A model generated the notes under the pieces. It ran no database searches, was not told the origin of the DNA, and saw only the letters and a list, made by a program, of their open reading frames with translations. Positions 15,328 to 23,524 of a stretch of 64,000 nt of DNA are shown here, in pieces (the stretch's first letter is position 1; the number at the start of each line of letters is the position of its first letter). The position numbers were made by a program, and so were the translations under genes. The stretch covers positions 16,304 through 80,303 of the forward strand of contig DATFFB010000214.1 in the NCBI GenBank assembly GCA_035250485.1. Direction: 5' to 3'. This stretch comes from JACCTH01 sp035250485 (GTDB lineage Bacteria; Actinomycetota; Acidimicrobiia; Spongiisociales; ZC4RG35).

Positions 15328-16338
15328 ATGTCGATCAGAACCGCCGTCCTTGGAGCCAGCGGGTATGCGGGTGGCGAGCTCGTTCGTTTGCTCGACTCGC
15401 ACGACGGTTTTGACGTCGTCTTCCTCGGAGCTCACTCCCACGCTGGGGGAGTGTTGCGCGATGTTCATCCCCAACTCGAGGGGGGAGACCGCCCTCTGGG
15501 CTCGAATGAGCTGGTGACGGAGGTCGAGTTCGCCTTCCTCGCTCTTCCCCACGGCTCCTCGGCATCGCTTGGTCACCAGCTCCGCCAGCAGGGGATCAAA
15601 GTTGTTGATCTCGGTTCGGACTACCGGCTGGATTCTGCGGCCCGCTATGGCGAGGCCTACCCGAACCCCCACCCTTTTCCCGACGAGTTGGCCGATTGGC
15701 GGTATGGGCTCCCCGAGCTTTTTGACGTCAAAGGGGCGACCGCCGTGGCCAGCCCCGGTTGCTATCCCACCGCGGTCCTGCTGGCAGTGGGCCCACTGCT
15801 CGCTCAAGGACTGATCGAGCCGCAGGGAATCGTCGCCGACTGTCTGTCCGGGGTCTCGGGCGCCGGCCGAGCGCTGGCGGAGGAGTTCCTCTTCGGCGAG
15901 GTGGCCGATGGAGTGCGTGCCTACGCGGTCGGGAAGCACCGCCATGGCCCCGAGATCGAGATGGGCCTGGAACAGCTTGCAGGGAAGCAGGCGACCGTGA
16001 CCTTCACCCCTCATCTGGTCCCCATGCCCCGGGGTCTCCTCGCCACGGTTACCGCCTCCTTGACGGGGGAAGGTGATCCGGGCGAGGCACTCGCCCACGC
16101 CTACCGGGAGTCACCCTTCGTCGAGGTCATCGATCGACCGCCCCAAACTCGATGGACGGTGGGTTCCAACAAGGCCCTGGTGGCAGCGGTGGTCGATCAT
16201 CGACAGAATTTTGTGATCGCCCAGTGCGCGATCGACAACCTTCTCAAGGGGGCTGCCGGCCAGGCGGTGCAAGCGGCCAACTTGATGGTTGGTTACGACG
16301 AAGCCGACGGTCTTCCCCGATCGGGCTGGATGCCGTGA
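15328..16338 (+). CDS. argC: N-acetyl-gamma-glutamyl-phosphate reductase
   Basis: This 336-residue NADPH-dependent reductase performs the third step of arginine synthesis. The Rossmann motif AVLGASGYAGGELVRLL is at the N-terminus, and the catalytic cysteine lies in VASPGCYPTAVLL (about residues 140-152). HRHGPEIE and PHLVPMPRGLLATV are conserved substrate-binding segments. The ATG at 15328 gives the exact family start; longer frames upstream are rejected. It is the first gene of the arg operon, and its TGA overlaps the argJ GTG. Confidence 0.96.
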   Translation: MSIRTAVLGASGYAGGELVRLLDSHDGFDVVFLGAHSHAGGVLRDVHPQLEGGDRPLGSNELVTEVEFAFLALPHGSSASLGHQLRQQGIKVVDLGSDYRLDSAARYGEAYPNPHPFPDELADWRYGLPELFDVKGATAVASPGCYPTAVLLAVGPLLAQGLIEPQGIVADCLSGVSGAGRALAEEFLFGEVADGVRAYAVGKHRHGPEIEMGLEQLAGKQATVTFTPHLVPMPRGLLATVTASLTGEGDPGEALAHAYRESPFVEVIDRPPQTRWTVGSNKALVAAVVDHRQNFVIAQCAIDNLLKGAAGQAVQAANLMVGYDEADGLPRSGWMP

Positions 16339-17474
16339 GCGTCACCGCCCCCGCTGGGTTTGTGGCCGCCGGTGTCGATGCCGGGATCAAGGGACCCGGC
16401 CGCCTCGACCTGGCGGTTGTCGTTGCCGAGGACGGAGCGGTCCCCGCGGCTGGAGTCTTCACCCAGAACCGGGCGGCGGCGGCTCCCGTGCTCCTTTCCC
16501 GCCGTCGACTGGCGGCCGGGAGAGCACGGGCGATCCTCCTCAACTCCGGCTGCGCTAACGCCGCCACGGGCGAACGCGGCTGGAAGGCGGCGGAGGCCAC
16601 CACCGGCGCAGTAGCTGCAGCCCTCGGCTGTCCGCCCACCGAAGTCCTGGCGATGTCGACGGGGCCGATCGGTTCCTATCTCGATGTGAATGCCATCACT
16701 GCCCGGGTTCCCGAACTGGTGGGCCAGGCTACGAAGGATGGCGGAACGACTGCCGCCGAAGCGATTCTCACCACCGATTCCCGGACCAAGACCGTGCTCG
16801 TCAACGGCCCGAACTTCATCCTCGGGGGAATGGCCAAAGGGGCGGCGATGCTGCGGCCGGACATGGCCACGATGCTGGCTGTGCTCACCACCGATGCCGC
16901 CGTTGAGGCACCCACCTTGCAGCGGGTCTTGACCGAGGCGGCGGCAGTGACCTTCAACTCCTTGAACGTCGACGGTTGTGAATCAACCAACGACTCTTTG
17001 GTGGTACTCGCTTCCGGCCGGGCGGGATCGGTGTCGGAGTCAGAGCTCGGTGAAGGCGTGCTGAAGGCCTGCTCGGCCTTGGCAATAGAGATGGCCGCCG
17101 ACGCCGAAGGTGCCAGCAAGACCGTTCGCATCCTGGTTACCGGGGCGGCCGAGGACCTTTTGGCACGCCAAGTTGGGAGGGCGGTCTCGGACTCGGCCCT
17201 GGTTCGAGCCTCGTTCTACGGGGCCGACCCCAACTGGGGCCGGATTCTCGCCGCCATCGGCACATGTCCGGTCGATGTCGATCAGGTATCGATTTCGTAC
17301 CAATCGATCCCCGTCTTCCGCACCGGATCGCCGGTGGCGCATGTCGGGCTCGAAGGGCTTCTCGACTCCGATTTTGTGGTTCAGGTCGATCTTGGCCCAG
17401 GGCCGGGGAGGGCGGAGGTCATTACCACCGATCTCACCCCGGAATATGTGCGCTTCAACGGGGAACGATCTTGA
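16335..17474 (+). CDS. argJ: Bifunctional glutamate N-acetyltransferase / N-acetylglutamate synthase
   Basis: This 379-residue protein of the ornithine acetyltransferase family recycles acetyl from N-acetylornithine to glutamate. It self-cleaves before a Thr nucleophile, found here in RPDMATMLAVLTTDA (about residues 177-191). Other conserved parts are FTQNRAAAAPV, LNSGCANAATG and FYGADPNWGRILAA. GTG at 16335 (GTGA overlap with argC) gives the normal start; the upstream in-frame ATG inside argC is rejected. ArgJ makes the acetyl cycle economical, so a separate argA or argE is not required. Confidence 0.95.
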   Translation: MSVTAPAGFVAAGVDAGIKGPGRLDLAVVVAEDGAVPAAGVFTQNRAAAAPVLLSRRRLAAGRARAILLNSGCANAATGERGWKAAEATTGAVAAALGCPPTEVLAMSTGPIGSYLDVNAITARVPELVGQATKDGGTTAAEAILTTDSRTKTVLVNGPNFILGGMAKGAAMLRPDMATMLAVLTTDAAVEAPTLQRVLTEAAAVTFNSLNVDGCESTNDSLVVLASGRAGSVSESELGEGVLKACSALAIEMAADAEGASKTVRILVTGAAEDLLARQVGRAVSDSALVRASFYGADPNWGRILAAIGTCPVDVDQVSISYQSIPVFRTGSPVAHVGLEGLLDSDFVVQVDLGPGPGRAEVITTDLTPEYVRFNGERS

Positions 17475-18364
17475 CTACAGGTCATTCGAGCCCCAACCCG
17501 ACCAAAGGACGCATAGCCAACTCGATGGGGAAGGCTCGCATCCTCATGGAGGCGCTTCCTTACATCAGGGCGTTTCGGGGGAAGATCGTGGTGGTCAAGT
17601 ACGGCGGGGCGTCGATGGATGATCCTTCTTTGCATTCAAGCTTTGCCGGGGATGTCACCCTGCTGGCGATGGTGGGGATAAGGCCGGTCATCGTGCACGG
17701 CGGAGGACCTCAGATCTCGGCAGCCATGAGCTCGGCTGGCATCGAAACCAAGTTTGTCAACGGCCTCCGCGTGAGCGGACCCGAGGCGGTTGCCGTTGTG
17801 CAACGAGTTCTCGCCGGTGACATCAACCCACACATCGTTGCCCTCCTCAACGGCCACGGCTGTCCGGCGGTCGGCCTCACCGGCCTCGACGGGGCCATGC
17901 TGAGCGCCCGCCAACTCGACCCCGACCTCGGTCTGGTCGGTGAAGTCGAGCACGTCCGAACGGATCTCGTTTTCGATTTGCTCGAGTCGGGGATGGTGCC
18001 GGTGATCGCTCCTATCGCGAGCGGCCCCGGTGGCGAGATCTACAACCTCAACGCCGACACGGCGGCCGCGGAGCTGGCGATCGCCCTCAAGGCCCAGAAG
18101 CTCGTCTACCTGACCGATGTCGAGGGGGTTCGGCGAAGCCGGGAAGACCCGGGGTCGGTGGTGTCGCGGATGGATCTCGACGAGCTGGCTGAGCTGAACG
18201 ACTCTGCGGAGATCGGCGGTGGAATGAGACCCAAGCTCGACTCGTGCCAGCGGGCACTCAAGGGCGGGGTGGCACAAGCTCACATTCTCGACGGGCGGGT
18301 CCAGCACGCCCTCCTGCTCGAGATCTTCACGCCTGAAGGAATAGGAACGATGGTGGTGCCATGA
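17471..18364 (+). CDS. argB: Acetylglutamate kinase
   Basis: This 297-residue amino acid kinase phosphorylates N-acetylglutamate, the second and usually feedback-controlled step. Motifs are VVVKYGGASMDD, VIVHGGGPQIS, NADTAAAELAIAL and YLTDVEGVRR, then GGGMRPKLDSC. The N-terminal helix ILMEALPYIRAFRG is typical of arginine-sensitive hexameric enzymes. TTG at 17471 overlaps the argJ stop (TTGA) and gives the usual N-terminal extension; ATG 17525 would give a shorter form. The stop overlaps argD as ATGA. Confidence 0.94.
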   Translation: MTTGHSSPNPTKGRIANSMGKARILMEALPYIRAFRGKIVVVKYGGASMDDPSLHSSFAGDVTLLAMVGIRPVIVHGGGPQISAAMSSAGIETKFVNGLRVSGPEAVAVVQRVLAGDINPHIVALLNGHGCPAVGLTGLDGAMLSARQLDPDLGLVGEVEHVRTDLVFDLLESGMVPVIAPIASGPGGEIYNLNADTAAAELAIALKAQKLVYLTDVEGVRRSREDPGSVVSRMDLDELAELNDSAEIGGGMRPKLDSCQRALKGGVAQAHILDGRVQHALLLEIFTPEGIGTMVVP

Positions 18365-19551
18365 GCAAGACCCGTGAACTGATCGACCAGCGCCTGATGT
18401 CGACCTACCAACGAACCGAGGTGATCTTCGTTAGGGGTGAAGGTTCCTGGCTATTCGACGACCAGGGTCGAAAATACCTCGACTTCCTAGCCGGGATCGC
18501 GGTGGTGTCGGTCGGGCATGCCAACCCGAGGGTCGCCCGCGCCGTCGCCGATCAGATAGCGACCCTGGGCCACGTTTCCAACCTGTTCGGCAGCGAACCG
18601 ATGGCGCAACTGGCGGACCGACTCGTCGGACTTTCGGGGCTCGACCGGGTGTTCTTTGCCAACGACGGCGCCACCGCCAACGAAGCCGCAATCAAACTTG
18701 CTCGCCGCCATGGGCAAAACCTCGGGGGCGTCGATCGCTACCGGGTGGTGTCGCTTCTCGATTCCTTTCACGGCCGCACACTGGCGACCCTGGCTGCCAC
18801 CGGTCAACCCCAGAAGCAGGCCACTTTCGCCCCATTGCCTCCTGGATTCAGCCAAGTGCCGGCGGGGAACATCGATGCCCTCGCCGCCGAAGTCGACGGC
18901 AGCACTGCGGCAGTGCTTCTCGAGACAGTTCAGGCCGAAGGCGGCGTTTTCCCGATGACCGATGATTATCTGGCCGAGGTCCGGGCCCTTTGTAACGCCC
19001 GCGGCGCCCTGCTGATCATCGACGACGTCCAAGCCGGCCTCGGCCGCACCGGCCAGTGGTACTCCTGGCAGGACCGGGGGATCAAGCCCGACATTGCCAC
19101 CTCCGCCAAAGCCCTGGCCAACGGACTTCCGATTGGAGTTTGCCTGGCGCGCCAGGAGGTGGCCGGCGCTTTCCAACCCGGCGATCACGGAACAACTTTC
19201 GGAGGAGGGCCCGTGGTCTGTGCGGCAGCGCTCGCTGTCCTCGAGGAGATCCAAGAGCGCGATCTGCTGACCAACTGCCGCAACCGCTCATCCCAACTCG
19301 CAGCGGGCCTAAGCCAGATTGAAGGTGTCCGCGAGGTGCGCGGTCGGGGCCTTCTCCTGGCGGCGGTGCTGGAAGGAGAATCCGCAGTAGAAGTAGCGGC
19401 GCGGGCGCTAGGCGAGGGTCTGATCGTCAATGCGGTGCGGTCGGATGCGATTCGGCTAACACCGCCTTTGACGGTCAGCGCCGCCGAGGTCGACCACGCT
19501 CTCGAGCTTCTGTCCAAGGCCATGGCTCCGGTGGCCTCGGTGCATGCCTGA
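18361..19551 (+). CDS. argD: Acetylornithine aminotransferase
   Basis: This 396-residue class III PLP aminotransferase converts N-acetylglutamate semialdehyde to N-acetylornithine. Recognisable parts are FLAGIAVVSVGHANPRV, FFANDGATANEAAIKLAR, SFHGRTLATLAATGQP, the PLP Asp region LLIIDDVQAGLGRTG, and the Schiff-base lysine in ATSAKALANGLPIG (about residue 243). Typically FxNSGAEANEAA is seen; here the Ser-Gly-Ala is Asp-Gly-Ala, a small variation. In many actinobacteria argF follows; here argR follows directly, overlapping by eight bases. Confidence 0.94.
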   Translation: MSKTRELIDQRLMSTYQRTEVIFVRGEGSWLFDDQGRKYLDFLAGIAVVSVGHANPRVARAVADQIATLGHVSNLFGSEPMAQLADRLVGLSGLDRVFFANDGATANEAAIKLARRHGQNLGGVDRYRVVSLLDSFHGRTLATLAATGQPQKQATFAPLPPGFSQVPAGNIDALAAEVDGSTAAVLLETVQAEGGVFPMTDDYLAEVRALCNARGALLIIDDVQAGLGRTGQWYSWQDRGIKPDIATSAKALANGLPIGVCLARQEVAGAFQPGDHGTTFGGGPVVCAAALAVLEEIQERDLLTNCRNRSSQLAAGLSQIEGVREVRGRGLLLAAVLEGESAVEVAARALGEGLIVNAVRSDAIRLTPPLTVSAAEVDHALELLSKAMAPVASVHA

Positions 19552-19984
19552 CACCGCTGCTCGCCGGCGGGCGATCCGGCGGATCATCGAGGCGGCTCCG
19601 GTTCGAAGCCAGGCGCAACTGGTCGCCGACCTCAGCGGTCAGGGCTTCTCGGTCACCCAGGCCACTGTCTCTCGCGACCTCGGGGCGATGGGAGCGAAAA
19701 AGAACGGCGATCGCTACACGTTCCGTCGCGAGCCGCCGGAGGACCGCGATCTCGCCCGCACCATCGCTGAGTACGCCGAGAGCATTGCTTCTTCGGCCAA
19801 TTTGGTGGTGATCAAGACCCCACCGGGAGCGGCGCAAGTGGTGGCGGCCGCAATCGATGCCTTCGACCCTCAAGGTGTGCTGGGAACGGTGGCCGGCGAC
19901 GATACGGTGCTCATCGTCACCGCCGCCGTCGATGGGGGAGCCGGCCTGCAGACTCAGTTGGAAGCGATCGGAGCGACATCATGA
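19544..19984 (+). CDS. argR: Arginine repressor ArgR
   Basis: This 146-residue repressor has an N-terminal winged helix (AAPVRSQAQLVADLSGQGFSV, with QATVSRDLGAMGA as recognition helix) and a C-terminal hexamerization/arginine-binding domain containing GTVAGDDTVLIV, the usual arginine-contact motif. It is encoded within the operon it probably controls; the likely operator is the palindrome at 15301. The ATG lies inside the argD end, and its TGA overlaps argG (ATGA). Confidence 0.94.
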   Translation: MPDTAARRRAIRRIIEAAPVRSQAQLVADLSGQGFSVTQATVSRDLGAMGAKKNGDRYTFRREPPEDRDLARTIAEYAESIASSANLVVIKTPPGAAQVVAAAIDAFDPQGVLGTVAGDDTVLIVTAAVDGGAGLQTQLEAIGATS

Positions 19985-21183
19985 GAGTGGTCCTGGCCTA
20001 CTCGGGCGGACTCGACACATCTGTGATTCTGGCCTGGCTGATCGAAGAGAAGGGCGCGGAGGTCGTTTGCTACACGGCCGACGTTGGCCAGGGAGAGGAG
20101 TCCGAGGTCGCCCGCCAAAAGGCGCTCGCCACCGGAGCGGTCGAGGCGGTGGTGGAAGATCTGCGTGAAGAGTTCGTGCGCGATGCCGTTTTCCCGGCCC
20201 TCCGGGCAAGCGCGGTGTACGAGTGGTACTACTTGCTTGGCACCTCCCTCGCCCGCCCGATCATCACTCGGGGGTTGATGAGGACCGTCAAGGCCACGGG
20301 GGCGGATGCGATTGCCCACGGGGCAACCGGGAAAGGAAACGACCAGGTTCGCTTCGAGCTCTCCGCCTTCGCCCTGGACCCCGACATCCGGATCATAGCC
20401 CCTTGGCGGGAGTGGAAGCTGCGGGGTCGGGCCGACCTGGTCTCCTACGCCGCCGCCCGGGGGATTCCCGTGCCGGTCACCGCCGAGAAGCCCTATTCGA
20501 TCGACGCCAATCTCCTCCACATATCTTACGAAGGGGGAGTGCTCGAGGATCCCTGGGTGAGTCCGCCCGCACAGATGTTCCGGCTCACCACCGACCCCGA
20601 AGAAGCGCCGGACGAATCCGAAGTCGTCACCGTTGCCTTCGAGGCCGGCAATCCGGTGGCGATCGACGGTCGCAAGCTGAGCCCGGTGGAACTCCTCACC
20701 GAGGCCAATCGCCTGGCCGGGCGCAATGGCGTAGGACGAGTGGACATCGTCGAGAACCGGTTCGTCGGCATCAAGAGCCGGGGCGTGTATGAAACTCCTG
20801 GCGGCACTCTTCTCCATCACGCTCACCGGGCGGTGGAGTCGATCACCCTCGACCGCGAGGTCGCCCATCTTCGCGACGAGCTCGTTCCCCGGTACGCCGA
20901 GATGGTCTACAACGGCTTCTGGTTCTCGCCCGAACGCCGGGCTCTCCAGGCGTTTATGGACGAGGTGCAAAAGCGGGTCAACGGCGAGGCGCGGTTGCGC
21001 CTCTACAAGGGAAACGTCATCGTTGAAGGTCGGCGATCGGAGAAATACGACCTCTACGACCAGGCCACGGCCACTTTTGAAGAGGATGATGTCTACGACC
21101 AGGCCGACGCCGCCGGGTTCATTCGCTTGAACGCTCTCCGCCTTCGGCGTCTCGGCGAGGAGCGCCTCGGGGAGGGCGAGTGA
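19981..21183 (+). CDS. argG: Argininosuccinate synthase
   Basis: This 400-residue ATP-dependent enzyme joins citrulline and aspartate. The N-type ATP pyrophosphatase motif reads VVLAYSGGLDTSVILAWL at the N-terminus. Other conserved parts are AHGATGKGNDQVRFE, KPYSIDANLLHISYEG and FVGIKSRGVYETPGG. The length is standard. Citrulline supply requires an ornithine carbamoyltransferase, which is absent from this operon. The gene overlaps argR and argH by four bases each. Confidence 0.96.
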   Translation: MRVVLAYSGGLDTSVILAWLIEEKGAEVVCYTADVGQGEESEVARQKALATGAVEAVVEDLREEFVRDAVFPALRASAVYEWYYLLGTSLARPIITRGLMRTVKATGADAIAHGATGKGNDQVRFELSAFALDPDIRIIAPWREWKLRGRADLVSYAAARGIPVPVTAEKPYSIDANLLHISYEGGVLEDPWVSPPAQMFRLTTDPEEAPDESEVVTVAFEAGNPVAIDGRKLSPVELLTEANRLAGRNGVGRVDIVENRFVGIKSRGVYETPGGTLLHHAHRAVESITLDREVAHLRDELVPRYAEMVYNGFWFSPERRALQAFMDEVQKRVNGEARLRLYKGNVIVEGRRSEKYDLYDQATATFEEDDVYDQADAAGFIRLNALRLRRLGEERLGEGE

Positions 21184-22493
21184 CCCTTTGGGGCGGCCGC
21201 TTCTCTTCGACGCCCAATCAGGAAATGTGGGATTTCACCGTCGATCATGCCGATCGACGGTTGCTCTCCTTTGACATCGAGGGTTCGGCTGCCCATGTCG
21301 AGATGCTGACCAAGGTCGGGCTGCTCGACGCTGACGAAGGAGCGGAGCTGGGGAAAGGGCTGCAGGCAATCGCCGAAGAGGCCACCGCCGGTTCCTTCCA
21401 GTTCTTCGACACCGATGAGGATGTCCACACCGCGGTCGAGCGCCGACTCATTGAGCTGGTGGGCGAGGTCGGTGGCAAGTTGCACACTGGACGCTCCCGC
21501 AACGACCAGATCGCCCTCGACCTCCGCCTTTATCTACGGTCCGCGGTTGGTGCTCGCCGCCACGATCTTGCCGCCGTTATCTCCGTGCTGGCAGACCAGG
21601 CTGCACGACACCGCGAGACAGCCGTAGCCACCTATACCCACCTCCAGCAGGCCCAGCGCTCGACTCTGGGGCATCAGTTGCTGGCTCACGCCTGGGCAAT
21701 ACGTCGCGACCACGAGCGCCTGGCTGATCTCGAGAAGAGGCTTTTGGTATCACCGCTCGGCGCCGGCGCCTCGGCAGGGTCATCCCTTCCGCTCGATCCC
21801 GCCCAGACAGCCGCCCGGCTCGGGTTTGCCACCGTCTTTGAGAACTCGCTCGACGCGGTTTCGAGCCGTGACCTCGTATCCGAGTTTGGCTTTGTCGCCA
21901 CTCAGGCGATGGTCCACTTTTCCCGTCTGGCCGAAGAGCTCGTGCTCTGGTCCTCGCTCGAGTTCGGCTGGGTGCAGCTCGCCGACGAGTTCACGACCGG
22001 CTCGTCGGCTTTGCCGCAGAAGAAGAATCCGGATGTGGCCGAGCTGGTGCGGGGGCGCGCCGCGGGTGCGATTGGCCAGCTGACCGGATTGCTTGCATTG
22101 CAGAAGGGCCTTCCGCTCTCCTACAACCGAGATCTCCAAGAGGACAAGCCGGCGCTCTTCTGGCTCGACGATACGTTGGGGGCAAGCAGCCGAGCTCTTG
22201 CCCGGCTAATCGCTACCGCTACTTTCGACCCGCCCCCACCCTCGGTTTGGACCGACGCCCTCGGCATCGCCGAGAATCTCGTCCGCCGAGGGATTGCCTT
22301 CCGCGCTGCTCACGAGATGGTGGGAAAACTCGTCGCTCGTCTGCTGGCGGACGGACACAATCTCGCCGATGTCGATCCCGGCGACCTCGCTGCCACCGGC
22401 TTGCAGCCCTCCGATCTCGAGGTGGTCCGCTCTCACGCAGGACTCTCCATCGACGAGCAGATCGCCCGCCTCCGCCAATCCGTTCTTGCGTAG
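21180..22493 (+). CDS. argH: Argininosuccinate lyase
   Basis: This 437-residue fumarase-superfamily lyase releases fumarate and yields arginine. The signature GSSALPQKKNPDVAELVRGR includes the mobile catalytic Ser loop, and the N-terminus LWGGRFSS is typical, as are HTGRSRNDQ and TYTHLQQAQ. GTG at 21180 overlaps the argG stop. The final two residues and the stop codon (CTT GCG TAG) are supplied by the left arm of the 48-bp palindromic repeat at 22483. It ends the arginine operon. Confidence 0.95.
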   Translation: MTLWGGRFSSTPNQEMWDFTVDHADRRLLSFDIEGSAAHVEMLTKVGLLDADEGAELGKGLQAIAEEATAGSFQFFDTDEDVHTAVERRLIELVGEVGGKLHTGRSRNDQIALDLRLYLRSAVGARRHDLAAVISVLADQAARHRETAVATYTHLQQAQRSTLGHQLLAHAWAIRRDHERLADLEKRLLVSPLGAGASAGSSLPLDPAQTAARLGFATVFENSLDAVSSRDLVSEFGFVATQAMVHFSRLAEELVLWSSLEFGWVQLADEFTTGSSALPQKKNPDVAELVRGRAAGAIGQLTGLLALQKGLPLSYNRDLQEDKPALFWLDDTLGASSRALARLIATATFDPPPPSVWTDALGIAENLVRRGIAFRAAHEMVGKLVARLLADGHNLADVDPGDLAATGLQPSDLEVVRSHAGLSIDEQIARLRQSVLA

Positions 22494-22530
22494 ATTTCGC
22501 CGCAAAAACCGGTCCATTTCTACGCAAGAA
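22483..22530. repeat. 48-bp palindromic repeat, copy A
   Basis: Perfect 12-bp terminal arms TTCTTGCGTAGA and TCTACGCAAGAA enclose a 24-base centre. Its reverse complement matches copy B (39264-39311) in the 17-base left arm, the TTT-TGCGG centre and the right arm. Both copies are exactly 48 bp. The left arm encodes the argH terminus Leu-Ala-stop, and the last A is the A of the azlC ATG, so the element forms the whole gene junction. It may act as a terminator or be a small palindromic mobile repeat. Confidence 0.85.
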
Positions 22531-23204
22531 TGATTGAGTCCTCTTATCGGCGGGGGTTTCGCGACACCCTGCCACTGATTCCCCCGCTAATTGTCTTCGG
22601 CTTGGTCTACGGGGCACTCGCCGCTCAGGTGGGATTCAGCCCGCTTGTCACCGGACTGTCATCGCTCTTGATCGTCTCCGGGTCCGCCCAGCTGGCAATG
22701 GTGGGCTTGATTCCCTTCGGCGCCGGCCCGGTGCTGGTGGCCACGACCGGGCTGGCCTTGCGACATATACCGATGGGGATTCATCTTTCCGATCTCATCG
22801 GGCCGGTGTCACCCTGGCAACGCTTTCACCTGTCGTGGATCCTGGTCGACGAGTCTTATGGATTGACGGTGACCGCGGCCGAAAAGGGAGTTCCCGATCT
22901 CGCCGCCTACAAGACCGCAGCCGACTTCACCCTGTTTCCCTCGTGGGTGGTGACCACCGTGATCGGCGCCGTTCTCGGGGCACAGCTCGATCCCAGCCGA
23001 TACGGCCTCGATGCCGTCATTCCCTTGGTTTTTCTGGGGTTGGCGGCGGCGATTATTCGGGGCTGGCGACGCTGGCTTGCGGCGGCGTTGGCGGTTGGCA
23101 CCACGTTCCTGGCGGTGGCCTTTCTTCCCCCCGCCTGGCAGTTGACCTCGGCTGCTTTTCTGGCGGCAGCGCTGGCCGCGGCATGGCCGGGCGTTGCGGA
23201 ATGA
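22530..23204 (+). CDS. azlC: AzlC family branched-chain amino acid exporter, large subunit
   Basis: This 224-residue integral membrane protein contains the AzlC signature (GFRDTLPLIPPLIVFGLVYGALA, then SGSAQLAMVGLI and LRHIPMGI) and about five to six hydrophobic segments. AzlCD pairs export branched-chain amino acids or analogues. The ATG uses the last base of the palindromic repeat; upstream bases offer only a weak ribosome site. The TGA overlaps the azlD ATG. Confidence 0.9.
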   Translation: MIESSYRRGFRDTLPLIPPLIVFGLVYGALAAQVGFSPLVTGLSSLLIVSGSAQLAMVGLIPFGAGPVLVATTGLALRHIPMGIHLSDLIGPVSPWQRFHLSWILVDESYGLTVTAAEKGVPDLAAYKTAADFTLFPSWVVTTVIGAVLGAQLDPSRYGLDAVIPLVFLGLAAAIIRGWRRWLAAALAVGTTFLAVAFLPPAWQLTSAAFLAAALAAAWPGVAE

Positions 23205-23491
23205 CTTATCTCCCTCTGATCCTGGCAGTCGCGGTCATCACCTTCAGCTCCCGGTACTTCTCCTTCGCCCACCGATCCATCAGGTTGGGGCGGTTTCTCG
23301 ACGTGTTCGCGGTGGCCCTCTTCGTTGCCATCGGAAGTCAGGGCCTGATCGGGGGCGGCGGCGATACCACCCCTCCCAACGTGGCCGCGTTTGTCGGAGC
23401 CGTCGCCGGCGGTTTGCTGTTTCGTCGCTCGATGCTCGGCGTCGTCATCACCGGTCTCGGGTTCTACTGGGGGGCTCGTCTCCTGCTCTAG
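23201..23491 (+). CDS. azlD: AzlD family branched-chain amino acid transport protein, small subunit
   Basis: This 96-residue hydrophobic protein starts at the ATG overlapping azlC (ATGA). The sequence VITFSSRYFSFA near the N-terminus and GGLLFRRSMLGVVITGLGFYW at the end fit AzlD, with three or four membrane helices. AzlD partners AzlC to form the exporter. A longer in-frame ORF beginning at 22835 is an overlap with azlC and is rejected. Confidence 0.87.
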   Translation: MTYLPLILAVAVITFSSRYFSFAHRSIRLGRFLDVFAVALFVAIGSQGLIGGGGDTTPPNVAAFVGAVAGGLLFRRSMLGVVITGLGFYWGARLLL

Positions 23492-23524
23492 GTAGGCGCT
23501 CGCCCCTGCCAACCTGCCGGTTCC

